Source: Pseudomonas sp. GM48 | Lineage (GTDB): Bacteria > Pseudomonadota > Gammaproteobacteria > Pseudomonadales > Pseudomonadaceae | DNA length: 64,000 nucleotides | Assembly (NCBI RefSeq): GCF_000282335.1 | Contig: NZ_AKJM01000037.1 | Coordinates: 1 to 64,000 of the forward strand | Reading direction: 5' to 3' | Shown: piece after piece, positions 8,653-17,450 of the stretch | Layout: every line of letters begins with the position of its first letter | Numbering within the stretch: position 1 is the stretch's first letter | The notes under the pieces: model-generated | Databases searched by the model: none | What the model saw: only the letters and a program-made list of their open reading frames with translations | Told to the model about the DNA's origin: nothing | Translations under genes and position numbers: made by a program

Positions 8653-9666
8653 ATGTCGTCGATTCGTCATTTCGCTTTGGCCGCCCTGGCCAGCGCCCTT
8701 TTTGCCGGTTCTGCAGTTGCCAAGGACTACGAGTTGCTCAACGTGTCGTACGACCCGACCCGCGAGCTCTATCAGGACTACAACGCCGAATTCATCAAGT
8801 TCTGGCAGAAAGACCACGCGGGCGACACCGTGAAGGTCCAGCAATCCCACGGTGGCTCGGGCAAGCAGGGGCGTGCGGTGATCGATGGCCTGCGTGCCGA
8901 CGTCGTGACCCTGGCCCTTGCCGGTGATATCGACGAAATCGCCAAGCTCGGCAAAAGCCTGCCAACTGACTGGCAAAAACGCCTGCCGGACGCGAGCACG
9001 CCTTACACCTCGACCATCGTGTTCCTGGTGCGCAAGGGCAACCCTAAAGGGATCAAGGACTGGGGTGACCTGATCAAGAATGACGTCTCGGTGATCACGC
9101 CGAACCCGAAAACCTCCGGCGGTGCGCGCTGGAACTTCCTCGCGGCGTGGGCCTATGGCCTGAAAGCCAATGGCGGTGACGAAGCCAAGGCCAAGGAATA
9201 CGTACAAACACTGTTCAAGCACGTGCCAGTGCTGGATACCGGCGCTCGCGGTTCGACCATTACCTTCGTGAACAACGGTCAGGGCGACGTATTGCTGGCT
9301 TGGGAAAACGAAGCCTTCCTGGCCCTGAAAGAAGAGGGCGGCGCCGACAAGTTCGACATCGTCGTGCCTTCGCTGTCGATCCTCGCCGAGCCGCCGGTGG
9401 CGGTGGTTGACAAAAATGCCGAGAAAAAGGGCAACGAGCAGATCGCCGAAGCCTACCTCAAGCACCTGTACAGCCCGGCCGGCCAGGAAATCGCGGCGAA
9501 AAATTTCTATCGCCCGCGTGACAAGGATGTGGCCGCCAAGTACGCCCAGCAGTTCCCGAAACTGGAGTTGGTAAGCATCGACAAGGACTTCGGCGGCTGG
9601 AAAACCGCGCAGCCGAAATTCTTCAATGATGGCGGGGTGTTCGACCAGATCTATCAGGCGCAGTAA
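8653..9666 (+). CDS. sbp: Periplasmic sulfate-binding protein
   Basis: A 337-residue secreted protein. A signal peptide ([20 protein letters not shown]...AVA) is followed by mature sequence [20 protein letters not shown]. Family signatures [11 protein letters not shown] and [16 protein letters not shown] are present, contributing main-chain sulfate contacts. It delivers sulfate or thiosulfate to the CysTWA importer encoded next. ccaggagctttcaccATG is a strong start. A REPIN lies between this gene and cysT, consistent with higher production of the binding protein than of the membrane parts. Confidence 0.95.
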   Translation: MSSIRHFALAALASALFAGSAVAKDYELLNVSYDPTRELYQDYNAEFIKFWQKDHAGDTVKVQQSHGGSGKQGRAVIDGLRADVVTLALAGDIDEIAKLGKSLPTDWQKRLPDASTPYTSTIVFLVRKGNPKGIKDWGDLIKNDVSVITPNPKTSGGARWNFLAAWAYGLKANGGDEAKAKEYVQTLFKHVPVLDTGARGSTITFVNNGQGDVLLAWENEAFLALKEEGGADKFDIVVPSLSILAEPPVAVVDKNAEKKGNEQIAEAYLKHLYSPAGQEIAAKNFYRPRDKDVAAKYAQQFPKLELVSIDKDFGGWKTAQPKFFNDGGVFDQIYQAQ

Positions 9667-9717
9667 TCTTAAATAGCCACTACGAGCCCCAATGCAAGTC
9701 AGCTAAGGTGCTTAACA

Positions 9718-9807
9718 TGTGGGAGCGGGCTTGCTCGCGAATACGGTGTATCAGGCGGCATTAACGTTGACTGACACACTGCTTTCGCGAGCAAGCCCGC
9801 TCCCACA
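9718..9807. repeat. REPIN, class A, inside the sulfate operon
   Basis: A 90-bp inverted REP pair in the 182-bp gap between sbp and cysT. A structured RNA here would be expected to protect sbp mRNA and reduce read-through. Confidence 0.95.
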
Positions 9808-9848
9808 TGAGTGGGTTTAGCTGATCGCTTTTTTAACCAAGGACTTTT

Positions 9849-10667
9849 ATGTCGCGTCGTATCTCCCCCGTCATACCCGGCTTCGGGCTGACGCTGGGCT
9901 ACACCTTGGTGTACCTCAGCCTGATTGTGCTCATACCACTGGCGGCGATGTTCGTGCATGCCGCTCAACTCACCTGGGATCAGTTCTGGGCAATCATCTC
10001 GGCGCCACGGGTGCTGGCGGCGCTGAAGCTCAGCTTCGGCACCGCCCTGTGTGCCGCGATCATCAACGGCATCATCGGCACGCTGCTGGCCTGGGTATTA
10101 GTGCGCTATACCTTCCCTGGACGCAAAGTCATCGACGCCATGATCGACCTGCCGTTCGCACTACCCACGGCAGTGGCCGGTATTGCGCTAACCGCGTTGT
10201 ACACCCCTACCGGCCTGGTCGGTCAGTTTGCAGCGGATCTGGGTTTCAAGATCGCCTACACCCCCTTGGGCATCACCCTTGCCCTCACTTTTGTGACACT
10301 TCCATTCGTAGTACGTACCGTACAGCCAGTGCTGGCGGACATTCCTCGTGAAGTCGAAGAAGCGGCGGCGTGCCTGGGGGCGAAGCCGTTGCAGGTTTTC
10401 CGCCATATCCTGCTGCCGGCGCTGCTGCCGGCATGGCTCACCGGTTTCGCTTTGGCCTTTGCCCGTGGGGTCGGCGAGTACGGTTCGGTGATTTTCATCG
10501 CCGGCAACATGCCGATGAAAACCGAGATCCTGCCACTGCTGATCATGGTCAAACTCGACCAATACGATTACACCGGCGCTACCTCCATTGGTGTACTGAT
10601 GCTGGTGGTTTCCTTCGTCCTGTTGCTGCTGATCAACTTGTTGCAGCGGCGCATCGAAACCCCATAA
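9849..10667 (+). CDS. cysT: Sulfate ABC transporter permease CysT (CysU)
   Basis: A 272-residue inner-membrane permease with about six hydrophobic segments and the EAA loop REVEEAAACLGAKPLQVFRHI, which docks to the ATPase. GVGEYGSVIFIAGN is characteristic of sulfate permeases. An aaggac precedes the start. It pairs with CysW, 12 bp downstream, to form the channel fed by Sbp. Confidence 0.95.
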   Translation: MSRRISPVIPGFGLTLGYTLVYLSLIVLIPLAAMFVHAAQLTWDQFWAIISAPRVLAALKLSFGTALCAAIINGIIGTLLAWVLVRYTFPGRKVIDAMIDLPFALPTAVAGIALTALYTPTGLVGQFAADLGFKIAYTPLGITLALTFVTLPFVVRTVQPVLADIPREVEEAAACLGAKPLQVFRHILLPALLPAWLTGFALAFARGVGEYGSVIFIAGNMPMKTEILPLLIMVKLDQYDYTGATSIGVLMLVVSFVLLLLINLLQRRIETP

Positions 10668-10679
10668 GGAGGCGCACAC

Positions 10680-11549
10680 ATGTCCCAATCGTCTATTGCT
10701 GCCGCTTCCTCGAACGCTGCCCGCCGTGGCAGTGCGACTTCGCGGCGAATCCTGATCGGCCTCGGCTGGCTGATTTTTGCGCTGTTCCTGTTGCTGCCGC
10801 TGTTCATCGTGGTGTCCCAGGGGCTGAAGCTTGGCCTCGGTGCGTTCTTCACCGCGATCTTTGAACCGGACGCCCTGTCGGCGCTGAAACTCACGGTAAT
10901 CGCCGTGCTGATTTCGGTGCCGCTGAACCTGGTGTTCGGCGTCAGCGCCGCGTGGTGCGTGAGCAAGTACTCGTTCCGCGGCAAGAGCATGCTGGTAACG
11001 CTGATCGACCTGCCGTTCTCGGTGTCGCCGGTGATCGCCGGTCTGGTCTATGTGCTGATGTTCGGCGCCCAGGGCCTGTTCGGCCCATGGCTGCAGGATC
11101 ACGACATCCAGATCGTCTTCGCCCTGCCGGGCATCGTATTGGCGACGATTTTCGTCACCGTGCCGTTCGTGGCCCGCGAACTGATCCCGCTGATGCAGGA
11201 GCAAGGCACTCAGGAAGAGGAGGCCGCGCGCCTGCTCGGCGCCAACGGCTGGCAGATGTTCTGGCACGTCACCGTACCCAACATCAAATGGGGCCTGATC
11301 TACGGCGTGGTGTTGTGTACTGCGCGGGCCATGGGTGAGTTCGGTGCGGTGTCGGTGGTGTCCGGGCACATTCGCGGGGTGACCAACACCCTGCCGTTGC
11401 ACGTCGAGATCCTCTACAACGAATACAACCACGTGGCCGCGTTCGCCGTGGCGAGCCTGTTGCTGATCCTGGCGCTCTTCATCCTGCTGCTCAAGCAGTG
11501 GAGCGAAAACCGTATTAACCGCCTGCGCGCCAGCGCCGCGGAGGAATAA
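10680..11549 (+). CDS. cysW: Sulfate ABC transporter permease CysW
   Basis: A 289-residue second permease subunit. The EAA loop is [21 protein letters not shown] and the sulfate-permease motif [15 protein letters not shown] is present. A short polar, Ala/Ser-rich N-terminus precedes the first membrane helix at ~23. aaggagg precedes the ATG at good spacing. The stop lies 3 bp before the cysA start, so translation is probably coupled. Confidence 0.95.
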   Translation: MSQSSIAAASSNAARRGSATSRRILIGLGWLIFALFLLLPLFIVVSQGLKLGLGAFFTAIFEPDALSALKLTVIAVLISVPLNLVFGVSAAWCVSKYSFRGKSMLVTLIDLPFSVSPVIAGLVYVLMFGAQGLFGPWLQDHDIQIVFALPGIVLATIFVTVPFVARELIPLMQEQGTQEEEAARLLGANGWQMFWHVTVPNIKWGLIYGVVLCTARAMGEFGAVSVVSGHIRGVTNTLPLHVEILYNEYNHVAAFAVASLLLILALFILLLKQWSENRINRLRASAAEE

Positions 11550-11552
11550 TTC

Positions 11553-12542
11553 ATGTCGATCGAAGTGCGTAACGTCAGCAAGAATTTCAACGCGTTCAAG
11601 GCGCTGGACAACATCAGCCTGGATATCCAGAGCGGCGAACTCGTCGCATTGCTCGGTCCGTCGGGTTGCGGCAAGACCACGTTGCTGCGGATCATCGCCG
11701 GCCTGGAAACCCCGGACCAAGGCAACATCGTGTTCCACGGTGAAGACGTTTCCGGCCATGACGTGCGCGATCGCAACGTCGGTTTCGTGTTCCAGCACTA
11801 CGCCTTGTTCCGCCACATGACGGTGTTCGACAACGTCGCTTTCGGCCTGCGCATGAAGCCGAAAAACCAGCGCCCGAGCGAAAGCCAGATCGCGACCAAG
11901 GTTCACGAACTGTTGAACATGGTGCAACTGGACTGGCTCTCGGATCGCTACCCGGAGCAACTCTCCGGCGGTCAGCGTCAGCGCATTGCCCTGGCCCGTG
12001 CTTTGGCGGTGGAGCCGAAAGTGCTGCTGCTCGACGAACCCTTCGGCGCCCTCGACGCCAAGGTCCGTAAAGAGCTGCGCCGCTGGTTGGCGCGCCTGCA
12101 CGAAGACATCAACCTGACCTCGGTGTTCGTGACCCACGACCAGGAAGAAGCGATGGAAGTCGCCGACCGTATCGTGGTGATGAACAAGGGTGTGATCGAG
12201 CAGATCGGCTCACCGGGTGACGTCTACGAAAACCCGGCCAGTGATTTCGTCTATCACTTCCTCGGTGATTCGAACCGTCTGCACCTGGGCGAAGACAACC
12301 ACGTGCTGTTCCGTCCGCACGAGGTTTCGCTGTCGCGGCATGAACTGGAAGACCACCACGCGGCAGAAGTGCGCGATATTCGACCGCTGGGTGCGACGAC
12401 GCGGGTGACGCTGAAGGTCGAAGGGCAAAGCGATCTGATTGAGGCCGAAGTGGTCAAGGATCACGACAGCCTGATCGGGTTGGCGAAGGGTGAAACGCTG
12501 TTCTTCAAGCCGAAGGTCTGGCAGAAGGTCGCGAATATTTAA
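11553..12542 (+). CDS. cysA: Sulfate/thiosulfate import ATP-binding protein CysA
   Basis: A 329-residue ABC ATPase: Walker [11 protein letters not shown]-loop FVFQHYALF, signature LSGGQRQR, Walker B VLLLDEP and switch [12 protein letters not shown] are all intact. A C-terminal TOBE-like regulatory region (~240-325) follows. It powers CysTW-mediated sulfate uptake at the inner membrane. It is the last gene of oscA-sbp-cysTWA. A divergent REP pair follows directly, with no conventional terminator visible. Confidence 0.95.
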   Translation: MSIEVRNVSKNFNAFKALDNISLDIQSGELVALLGPSGCGKTTLLRIIAGLETPDQGNIVFHGEDVSGHDVRDRNVGFVFQHYALFRHMTVFDNVAFGLRMKPKNQRPSESQIATKVHELLNMVQLDWLSDRYPEQLSGGQRQRIALARALAVEPKVLLLDEPFGALDAKVRKELRRWLARLHEDINLTSVFVTHDQEEAMEVADRIVVMNKGVIEQIGSPGDVYENPASDFVYHFLGDSNRLHLGEDNHVLFRPHEVSLSRHELEDHHAAEVRDIRPLGATTRVTLKVEGQSDLIEAEVVKDHDSLIGLAKGETLFFKPKVWQKVANI

Positions 12543-12552
12543 CATCAAAAGC

Positions 12553-12626
12553 TTCGCGAGCAAGCCCGCTCCCACAGGGGTTCTATGTACACCATAGACC
12601 CAGTGTGGGAGCGGGCTTGCCCGCGA
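12553..12626. repeat. REP pair, class A, arms reversed
   Basis: Two class A REPs in the opposite mutual orientation to the usual REPIN (ttcgcgagcaag... first, ...ttgcccgcgaa last), between convergent cysA and the DUF962 gene. Confidence 0.9.
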
Positions 12627-12633
12627 ATGCGAT

Positions 12634-13158
12634 CTAGACAGCTGCACGCTTCGGATTGACCCGCACACCCCCCGCTCGCGCCTCAATCTGATCTTTGAGT
12701 TCATGCCGCATCCCGAGCATGAACGCCAACTCAGCCACCACAAACAACGGCCCGACAATCAATCCGGTCACGTCATCGACAAATGCCGGTTTGCGCCCTT
12801 CGTAGTGATGGCCGACAAACTGGATCGCCCAACCGATCACGAACATCGCCACGCCGCTGCTCAGCCAGACCAGCGTGCTTTGCTGAGCCAGCGCATGACC
12901 GGCCCAGACGCACAGCCCGAGCAAAACCGTCATCAACACACCCAGGCGCAATTCCAGGCGCAGGTAAAACCACGCCGATGCCAGCGAAACGAGCACCGCC
13001 GGTGACATCCACAGGCCGCCCAGCGACCACTGCGGCCGGGACAACAACACCGCGACGGCCACCACGATCAGCGGAATGCCGATAAAGTGCGAGGCAATGT
13101 TGCGCGGGTCACGGTGGTAGGCGGCGTATTGACTGAGGTGGTCGACGAGGCTTTTCAT
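12634..13158 (-). CDS. Mpo1-like/DUF962 membrane protein
   Basis: A 174-residue protein with about four membrane helices (~22-42, 45-65, 70-88, 95-115). The N-terminal HRDPRNIASHFIGIPL and the later FVGHHYEGRKPAF match the YGL010w/Mpo1 family, whose yeast member is an Fe(II) dioxygenase of 2-hydroxy fatty acid alpha-oxidation. The conserved histidines of both motifs are present. Bacterial members are uncharacterised, so the reaction is inference. The start at 13158 has aggagaaca upstream; an upstream in-frame ATG (13188) lacks this. It is divergent from the Crp/Fnr gene. Confidence 0.75.
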   Translation of the reverse strand: MKSLVDHLSQYAAYHRDPRNIASHFIGIPLIVVAVAVLLSRPQWSLGGLWMSPAVLVSLASAWFYLRLELRLGVLMTVLLGLCVWAGHALAQQSTLVWLSSGVAMFVIGWAIQFVGHHYEGRKPAFVDDVTGLIVGPLFVVAELAFMLGMRHELKDQIEARAGGVRVNPKRAAV

Positions 13159-13172
13159 TGTTGTTCTCCTGT

Positions 13173-13193
13173 GGGGGTGATTGATCATCCCCC
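13173..13193. promoter_or_regulatory. Dyad between divergent DUF962 and Crp/Fnr genes
   Basis: gggggtgat and atcatcccc form an inverted repeat with one mismatch around a tg centre, inside the 84-bp divergent gap. Its position suggests an operator for the adjacent regulator, but this is inference. Confidence 0.35.
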
Positions 13194-13242
13194 GGGGCCA
13201 CTTCCCGCTCTGTCAGCCAGGCGACAATCTCTAGGAGTTTTC

Positions 13243-13929
13243 ATGGATATGCAGGTCTGGCGTCCACGCCTGATGAGCGGTCAGTGGTTCAGCCATTTGC
13301 CTGTTTCCCTACAGGATAGTCTGCTGTCGGTGGCCAGGGTGCGGCGCTTGTCCCCGGGCCAGCGGCTGTTCAAGCGTGGCGATCCGCCCTGTGGCCTGTA
13401 CGCGGTACTTGAAGGCGCGGTGCGCGTCGGTGCCGTGAGCGAGCAGGGCAAGGAAGCCTTGCTGAGCCTGGTGGAACCGCCGCACTGGTTCGGCGAAATC
13501 TGCCTGTTCGACGGCCAGCCACGCACCCACGATGCCTACGGCGTGGGCCAGTGCACGCTGCTGCACATTCCCCAGAACACGTTGCTGGCGTTGCTTGACG
13601 AGCATCCGCAGCATTGGCGGCAACTGGCGTTGCTGATGAGCCAGAAGTTGCGCATGACCTTCATCAACCTCGAGCAATTGAGCCTGTTGCCGGCCCCGGC
13701 AAGGCTGGCGCACCGTTTGCTGATGATCGCCGAAGGCTATGGCGAGACCGCCCCGCCGCGCCGCGTCCTGCAACTCCCCCAGGAGCAGCTTGCCGCCATG
13801 TTGTCGCTGTCGCGCCAGACCACCAACCAGATTCTCAAGGATTTACAGGGGCAGGGGATAATCGGACTGAGTTACGGCGAAATCGAAATCCTCGATGCCG
13901 TGCGGTTGCGAACACTGGCCACAATCTGA
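13243..13929 (+). CDS. Crp/Fnr-family transcriptional regulator
   Basis: A 228-residue protein. An N-terminal cyclic-nucleotide-binding-like beta-barrel spans ~15-130 (LFKRGDPPCGLYAVLEGAVRV, EICLFDGQPRTHDA) and a C-terminal winged helix ~150-222 (LPQEQLAAMLSLSRQTTNQI, with recognition helix SRQTTNQILKDL). The N-terminal Fe-S cysteine cluster of Fnr/Anr is absent, so it is not an oxygen sensor of that type; the effector is unknown. The start at 13243 is set by ctaggag six bases upstream; the open frame extends further but lacks a ribosome site. Confidence 0.85.
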   Translation: MDMQVWRPRLMSGQWFSHLPVSLQDSLLSVARVRRLSPGQRLFKRGDPPCGLYAVLEGAVRVGAVSEQGKEALLSLVEPPHWFGEICLFDGQPRTHDAYGVGQCTLLHIPQNTLLALLDEHPQHWRQLALLMSQKLRMTFINLEQLSLLPAPARLAHRLLMIAEGYGETAPPRRVLQLPQEQLAAMLSLSRQTTNQILKDLQGQGIIGLSYGEIEILDAVRLRTLATI

Positions 13930-13946
13930 CGGCTGGCACGAACCAT

Positions 13947-14035
13947 TGTGGGAGCGGGCTTGCTCGCGAAGGCGTCAGGTCAGGTATATCAATTTCAACT
14001 GACACACCGCTTTCGCGAGCAAGCCCGCTCCCACA
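13947..14035. repeat. REPIN, class A (twin of 16596-16684)
   Basis: An 89-bp inverted REP pair that differs from the unit at 16596-16684 at a single base (c versus g near the 3' arm), in the same orientation. Confidence 0.95.
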
Positions 14036-14079
14036 CTGGATTGTTGTGAACTTCATCTTTGTGGTTAACCGAATAACCC

Positions 14080-14103
14080 TGTGGGAGCGGGCTTGCTCGC
14101 GAA
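14080..14103. repeat. Single class A REP
   Basis: One tgtgggagcgggcttgctcg unit ending cgaa, with no partner arm nearby, downstream of the AraC gene. Confidence 0.9.
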
Positions 14104-14137
14104 GAGGCCGGTCCAGGCAACCCACCTCCGGGATCCG

Positions 14138-15142
14138 TCACCGCAACCCATCCCGAAACTGCCCAGGCGTCATTCCCGTCCAGCGCTTGAACGCGCGACT
14201 GAAGCTGCTGGTGTCGGCAAACCCGAGCAAATAGCTGATCTCGCTCAGCGACACCTGCGGGTCGCGCAGGTGCAACAGCGCGAGGTTTTCGCGGCTTTCG
14301 TTGAGCAGCGTATCGAACCGGCAGCCTTCATCGGCCAGGTGCCGTTGCAGGCTGCGCAGGCTCAGGTGCAGGGCCTTGGCGATGTGTTCGGCACTGGGTT
14401 CGCCTTCGGGCAGTTGTTCTTCAATGGCATCGCGGACCTTGCGTTCCCAGGTCAGTGGCTTGAGTTGCGCCAGGGTGCGTTTGAGTACGGTTTCGTTATG
14501 TTCGGCCAGTTCCGGGTTGGCATCGTCCAGATGGCTGTCGAAGTCGACGAAGGCGAATTCCAGCCGATCTTCGTCGGCGCCGAAATGTACCGGCGAGCGA
14601 AAGACTTTGTGCCATTGATGCGCGTCTTCCGGCTCCGGGCGGCGCAGGTAGGTGGCCAACGGCGCGTAATCACGACCCAGGCGATTGCGGCAGGTGCGTA
14701 CGTAAATCGCCATGAACGCATCGATGGCTTCGAAGGCCGGGGCCGGGTTGCCGGAAGGAATTTTCAGCCGGAAACGGTAGCGATCCTCGTCGCGGGTCAG
14801 CTCCAGTTCCAGGGCATCGCTGACCACCTGGTGATAACGCACGATGCGTTCGAACACTTCGCGCAGGCTGCCGCTGGCGACCAGCGCATAACCCAGCGCA
14901 TGAAACGTGGTCGGGCTGACAAAGCGTGATACGCGCAAACCAATCGCCGGATCGCCGCTGGCCTGCACCGCCAGTTCCCACAGGTGCGTGGTGCCCGACA
15001 GCGGGTAGCGCGCGTTCGGGTCGTCCATCAACAACGGGTCGAGCCCTGCTTGATGGCACAGGGCGGTGCTGTCGATGCCCAGGGCATCGAGTTGCTTGCG
15101 CAGGGCGCGGGTCCAGCTGGCGAGGGAGGTCGGTTCGGTCAT
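14138..15142 (-). CDS. AraC-family regulator with arabinose-binding-type N-domain
   Basis: A 334-residue protein. Residues ~20-210 resemble the N-terminal ligand domain of the OruR/PF12625 group, and ~235-332 hold two helix-turn-helices (AEHIAKALHLSLRSLQRHL and LSEISYLLGFADTSSFSRAF) ending in the canonical FKRWTGMTPGQFR. It is transcribed divergently from the membrane desaturase at 15243 with a 100-bp shared gap containing a palindrome, so it most likely controls that gene. The inducer is unknown; a fatty acid or hydrocarbon is a guess from context. Confidence 0.85.
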   Translation of the reverse strand: MTEPTSLASWTRALRKQLDALGIDSTALCHQAGLDPLLMDDPNARYPLSGTTHLWELAVQASGDPAIGLRVSRFVSPTTFHALGYALVASGSLREVFERIVRYHQVVSDALELELTRDEDRYRFRLKIPSGNPAPAFEAIDAFMAIYVRTCRNRLGRDYAPLATYLRRPEPEDAHQWHKVFRSPVHFGADEDRLEFAFVDFDSHLDDANPELAEHNETVLKRTLAQLKPLTWERKVRDAIEEQLPEGEPSAEHIAKALHLSLRSLQRHLADEGCRFDTLLNESRENLALLHLRDPQVSLSEISYLLGFADTSSFSRAFKRWTGMTPGQFRDGLR

Positions 15143-15189
15143 GCTGATTGGCGCTTCCAGTCAACAGGTTGGCGTTCTCGGCTACCGCG

Positions 15190-15205
15190 TTGCGAGGGTT
15201 CGCAA
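15190..15205. promoter_or_regulatory. Palindrome in the araC-desaturase divergent gap
   Basis: Perfect arms ttgcga and tcgcaa around gggt, ~40 bp before the desaturase start. Candidate regulator site; no experimental basis. Confidence 0.4.
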
Positions 15206-15242
15206 GGCAGGATGCAACCATCGATAACCAGAGGATGGAAGC

Positions 15243-16316
15243 ATGCACGGTACTTCTGCAAGTCCCCAGCGATTGAATGCAACTCAACGATCAGCGCATA
15301 TTCGTGAAGTGGTGTTAGCCAAGGGCGTCGAGTTGCGCGAGCAATACCCGATTCTCAAGCATCAGGATGCCATCGGCGCGGGCATTCTGGCTTTCGCGCT
15401 GGCCGGGATGATCGGCTCGGCGGCGCTTTACCTGACAGGGCATATGGCGTGGTGGGCGTGCCTGTTGCTCAACGCGTTTTTCGCTTCGCTGACCCACGAA
15501 CTGGAACACGACCTTATTCACAGCATGTACTTTCGCAAACAGCGGGTGCCACACAACCTGATGATGGGCCTGGTCTGGCTGGCGCGCCCGAGCACGATCA
15601 ACCCATGGATTCGCCGTCACCTGCATCTCAATCACCACAAGGTGTCGGGTTCCGAGGCCGATCTGGAAGAGCGCGCCATCACCAACGGCGAGCCGTGGGG
15701 CATCGCGCGGCTGTTGATGGTTGGCGATAACATCATGTCGTCTTTCATCCGCATGCTGCGGGCGAAAACCTGGGCCCTCAAACTCAGCATCATCACTCGT
15801 ACCTTGAAGGCCTACGCGCCACTGGCGCTGATGCATTGGGGCGCGTGGTATGTGTTTCTCGGTTTCCATGCGGCCAACGGCATTGCTCATTTGATGGGCG
15901 CACCGATTGAGTGGTCGGCGACCACGCTGTCGGTGATGCAGGTCATCGATATCGCAGCGGTGGTGATCATCGGCCCGAACGTGTTGCGTACCTTTTGCCT
16001 GCACTTCATCAGCTCGAACATGCATTACTACGGCGACGTGGAGCCGGGCAACGTGATGCAGCAGACCCAGGTACTGAACGCCTGGTGGTTGTGGCCGTTG
16101 CAGGCGTTCTGCTTCAACTTCGGCAGCACCCACGGCATCCATCACTTCGTGGTGAAGGAACCGTTTTACATCCGCCAGATGACCGCGCCGGTGGCGCATA
16201 AAGTGATGCGCGAAATGGGCGTGCGCTTCAACGATATCGGCACGTTTGGCCGGGCCAACCGGTTCGTGACCAAGGAAACGGCAGAGCCGCAACAGGTGCG
16301 TGCCGCTCAGGCCTGA
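15243..16316 (+). CDS. Membrane fatty-acid desaturase/hydroxylase family protein
   Basis: A 357-residue di-iron membrane enzyme. Histidine motifs HELEHDLIH (~83-91), HLHLNHHK (~122-129) and GIHHF (~298-302) are complete, with hydrophobic pairs around 45-80 and 190-245. It differs from DesA in box spacing (first box HX3-4H in HELEHD) and resembles the broader FA_desaturase/alkane hydroxylase superfamily. I cannot assign substrate or regiospecificity. ATG 15243 follows agaggatggaagc. The divergent AraC regulator suggests substrate-induced expression. A terminator lies ~225 bp downstream. Confidence 0.8.
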   Translation: MHGTSASPQRLNATQRSAHIREVVLAKGVELREQYPILKHQDAIGAGILAFALAGMIGSAALYLTGHMAWWACLLLNAFFASLTHELEHDLIHSMYFRKQRVPHNLMMGLVWLARPSTINPWIRRHLHLNHHKVSGSEADLEERAITNGEPWGIARLLMVGDNIMSSFIRMLRAKTWALKLSIITRTLKAYAPLALMHWGAWYVFLGFHAANGIAHLMGAPIEWSATTLSVMQVIDIAAVVIIGPNVLRTFCLHFISSNMHYYGDVEPGNVMQQTQVLNAWWLWPLQAFCFNFGSTHGIHHFVVKEPFYIRQMTAPVAHKVMREMGVRFNDIGTFGRANRFVTKETAEPQQVRAAQA

Positions 16317-16541
16317 GCAAATGCCGCAGGAAACTCGGATGTGAAGAAGCCAGTCATCAATTTGACCCAAAGCGACGCTACGGTATGACGCAAGCCAGGG
16401 ACGGCGCCTGATCATGAGTGTGGGGATGATATATGTGATTTGGGTCTATTAAAGTAATTAAATATTCCTTTATTGGATAACCAATTTCGCCAATCATCGG
16501 CTCAAGGGTTGTTGATCAGCGCTGACAGATTCTGAGTTTCC

Positions 16542-16578
16542 GGGGCCGTCTCCTTGGCAGGGTGCGGCCCCTTTTTTT
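16542..16578 (+). terminator. Rho-independent terminator
   Basis: Arms ggggccg and cggcccc with a 15-base loop, followed by seven T. It closes the desaturase transcript after a long 3' region (16317-16541) in which I see no gene. Confidence 0.85.
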
Positions 16579-16595
16579 GGACTGGATTTGATCCC

Positions 16596-16684
16596 TGTGG
16601 GAGCGGGCTTGCTCGCGAAGGCGTCAGGTCAGGTATATCAATTTCAACTGACACAGCGCTTTCGCGAGCAAGCCCGCTCCCACA
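16596..16684. repeat. REPIN, class A (twin of 13947-14035)
   Basis: 89 bp, one mismatch to the copy 2.65 kb upstream, including the whole 40-base loop. Confidence 0.95.
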
Positions 16685-16801
16685 TTTAAGTGTGTTGCAT
16701 ATTCAATTATCGCATTAACAAATAGCTTCTTATTCCTTAACGAATATATCTCTCCTCCCTATACTCGACCGGGAACAGACACGCAGCAGGAGAGCTCCCC
16801 C

Positions 16802-17383
16802 ATGCGCAACGAATCAATTCGCTACCTGATTGTGCCGGGCTGGCAAGGATCGCCAGAAGATCATTGGCAAAGCCACTGGCAGAACAGCCTGCCGAACAGT
16901 GCGCGGGTGGAGCAGGCCGACTGGTTGACGCCGCGTCGCGAAGACTGGGTCGCGGCGCTGGCCGAGGCGATTGCCGCCGACAGCACGCCGGTGATTCTGA
17001 TCGCCCATAGCCTGGGCTGCATCACTGTCGCCCATTGGGCGGCGACCGCACCCGTGCAGTTCTTGCGTCAGGTGCGCGGTGCCCTGCTGGTCGCACCGGC
17101 GGATGTCGAACGTCCGGCCTGCGCGCCGGCCTTGCGCAACTTCGCGCCGATCCCGACGGATCTGCTGCCCTTCCCGAGCCAGGTCGTCAGCTCCGACAAC
17201 GACAGCGCCGTCAGTGCGCCGCGCGCCCTGGAACTGGCGCGCCACTGGGGTGCTGAGGCAGGGATTCTGGCGGGAGCGGGGCATATCAATGTGAAGTCCG
17301 GTCACCAGCGCTGGGAGCAGGGTTTTGCCTATCTCTATCGCCTGCAAAACCGCATGGAACACCACGCCCTGCGCCGTGCCTGA
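16802..17383 (+). CDS. RBBP9/YdeN-type alpha/beta hydrolase
   Basis: A 193-residue cytosolic serine hydrolase. The N-terminal LIVPGWQGSPEDHWQSHW is diagnostic of the RBBP9/YdeN family. The nucleophile elbow is AHSLG, and AGHINVKSGH carries the catalytic histidine near the C-terminus. The Asp is probably in SSDNDSAVS. The substrate is unknown. aggag precedes ATG 16802, and the upstream sequence around 16725-16760 is AT-rich (attccttaacgaat). It is followed after 67 bp by a sigma-54-activator-like gene and then an orphan metQ, pointing to sulfur-limitation physiology. Confidence 0.85.
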   Translation: MRNESIRYLIVPGWQGSPEDHWQSHWQNSLPNSARVEQADWLTPRREDWVAALAEAIAADSTPVILIAHSLGCITVAHWAATAPVQFLRQVRGALLVAPADVERPACAPALRNFAPIPTDLLPFPSQVVSSDNDSAVSAPRALELARHWGAEAGILAGAGHINVKSGHQRWEQGFAYLYRLQNRMEHHALRRA

Positions 17384-17450
17384 ACCCTTTGAGTTTTCTT
17401 TTTCTGTAAATACGCCCCCGTCTCCCGGCGGTTTTGGGCGGGAGTCTGCC

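Noticed and set aside
10188..12137. 649-codon frame antisense to cysT-cysW-cysA
   Set aside because: Spans three genes on the other strand, including their ribosome sites; Gln/His/Arg-rich shadow with no domains.
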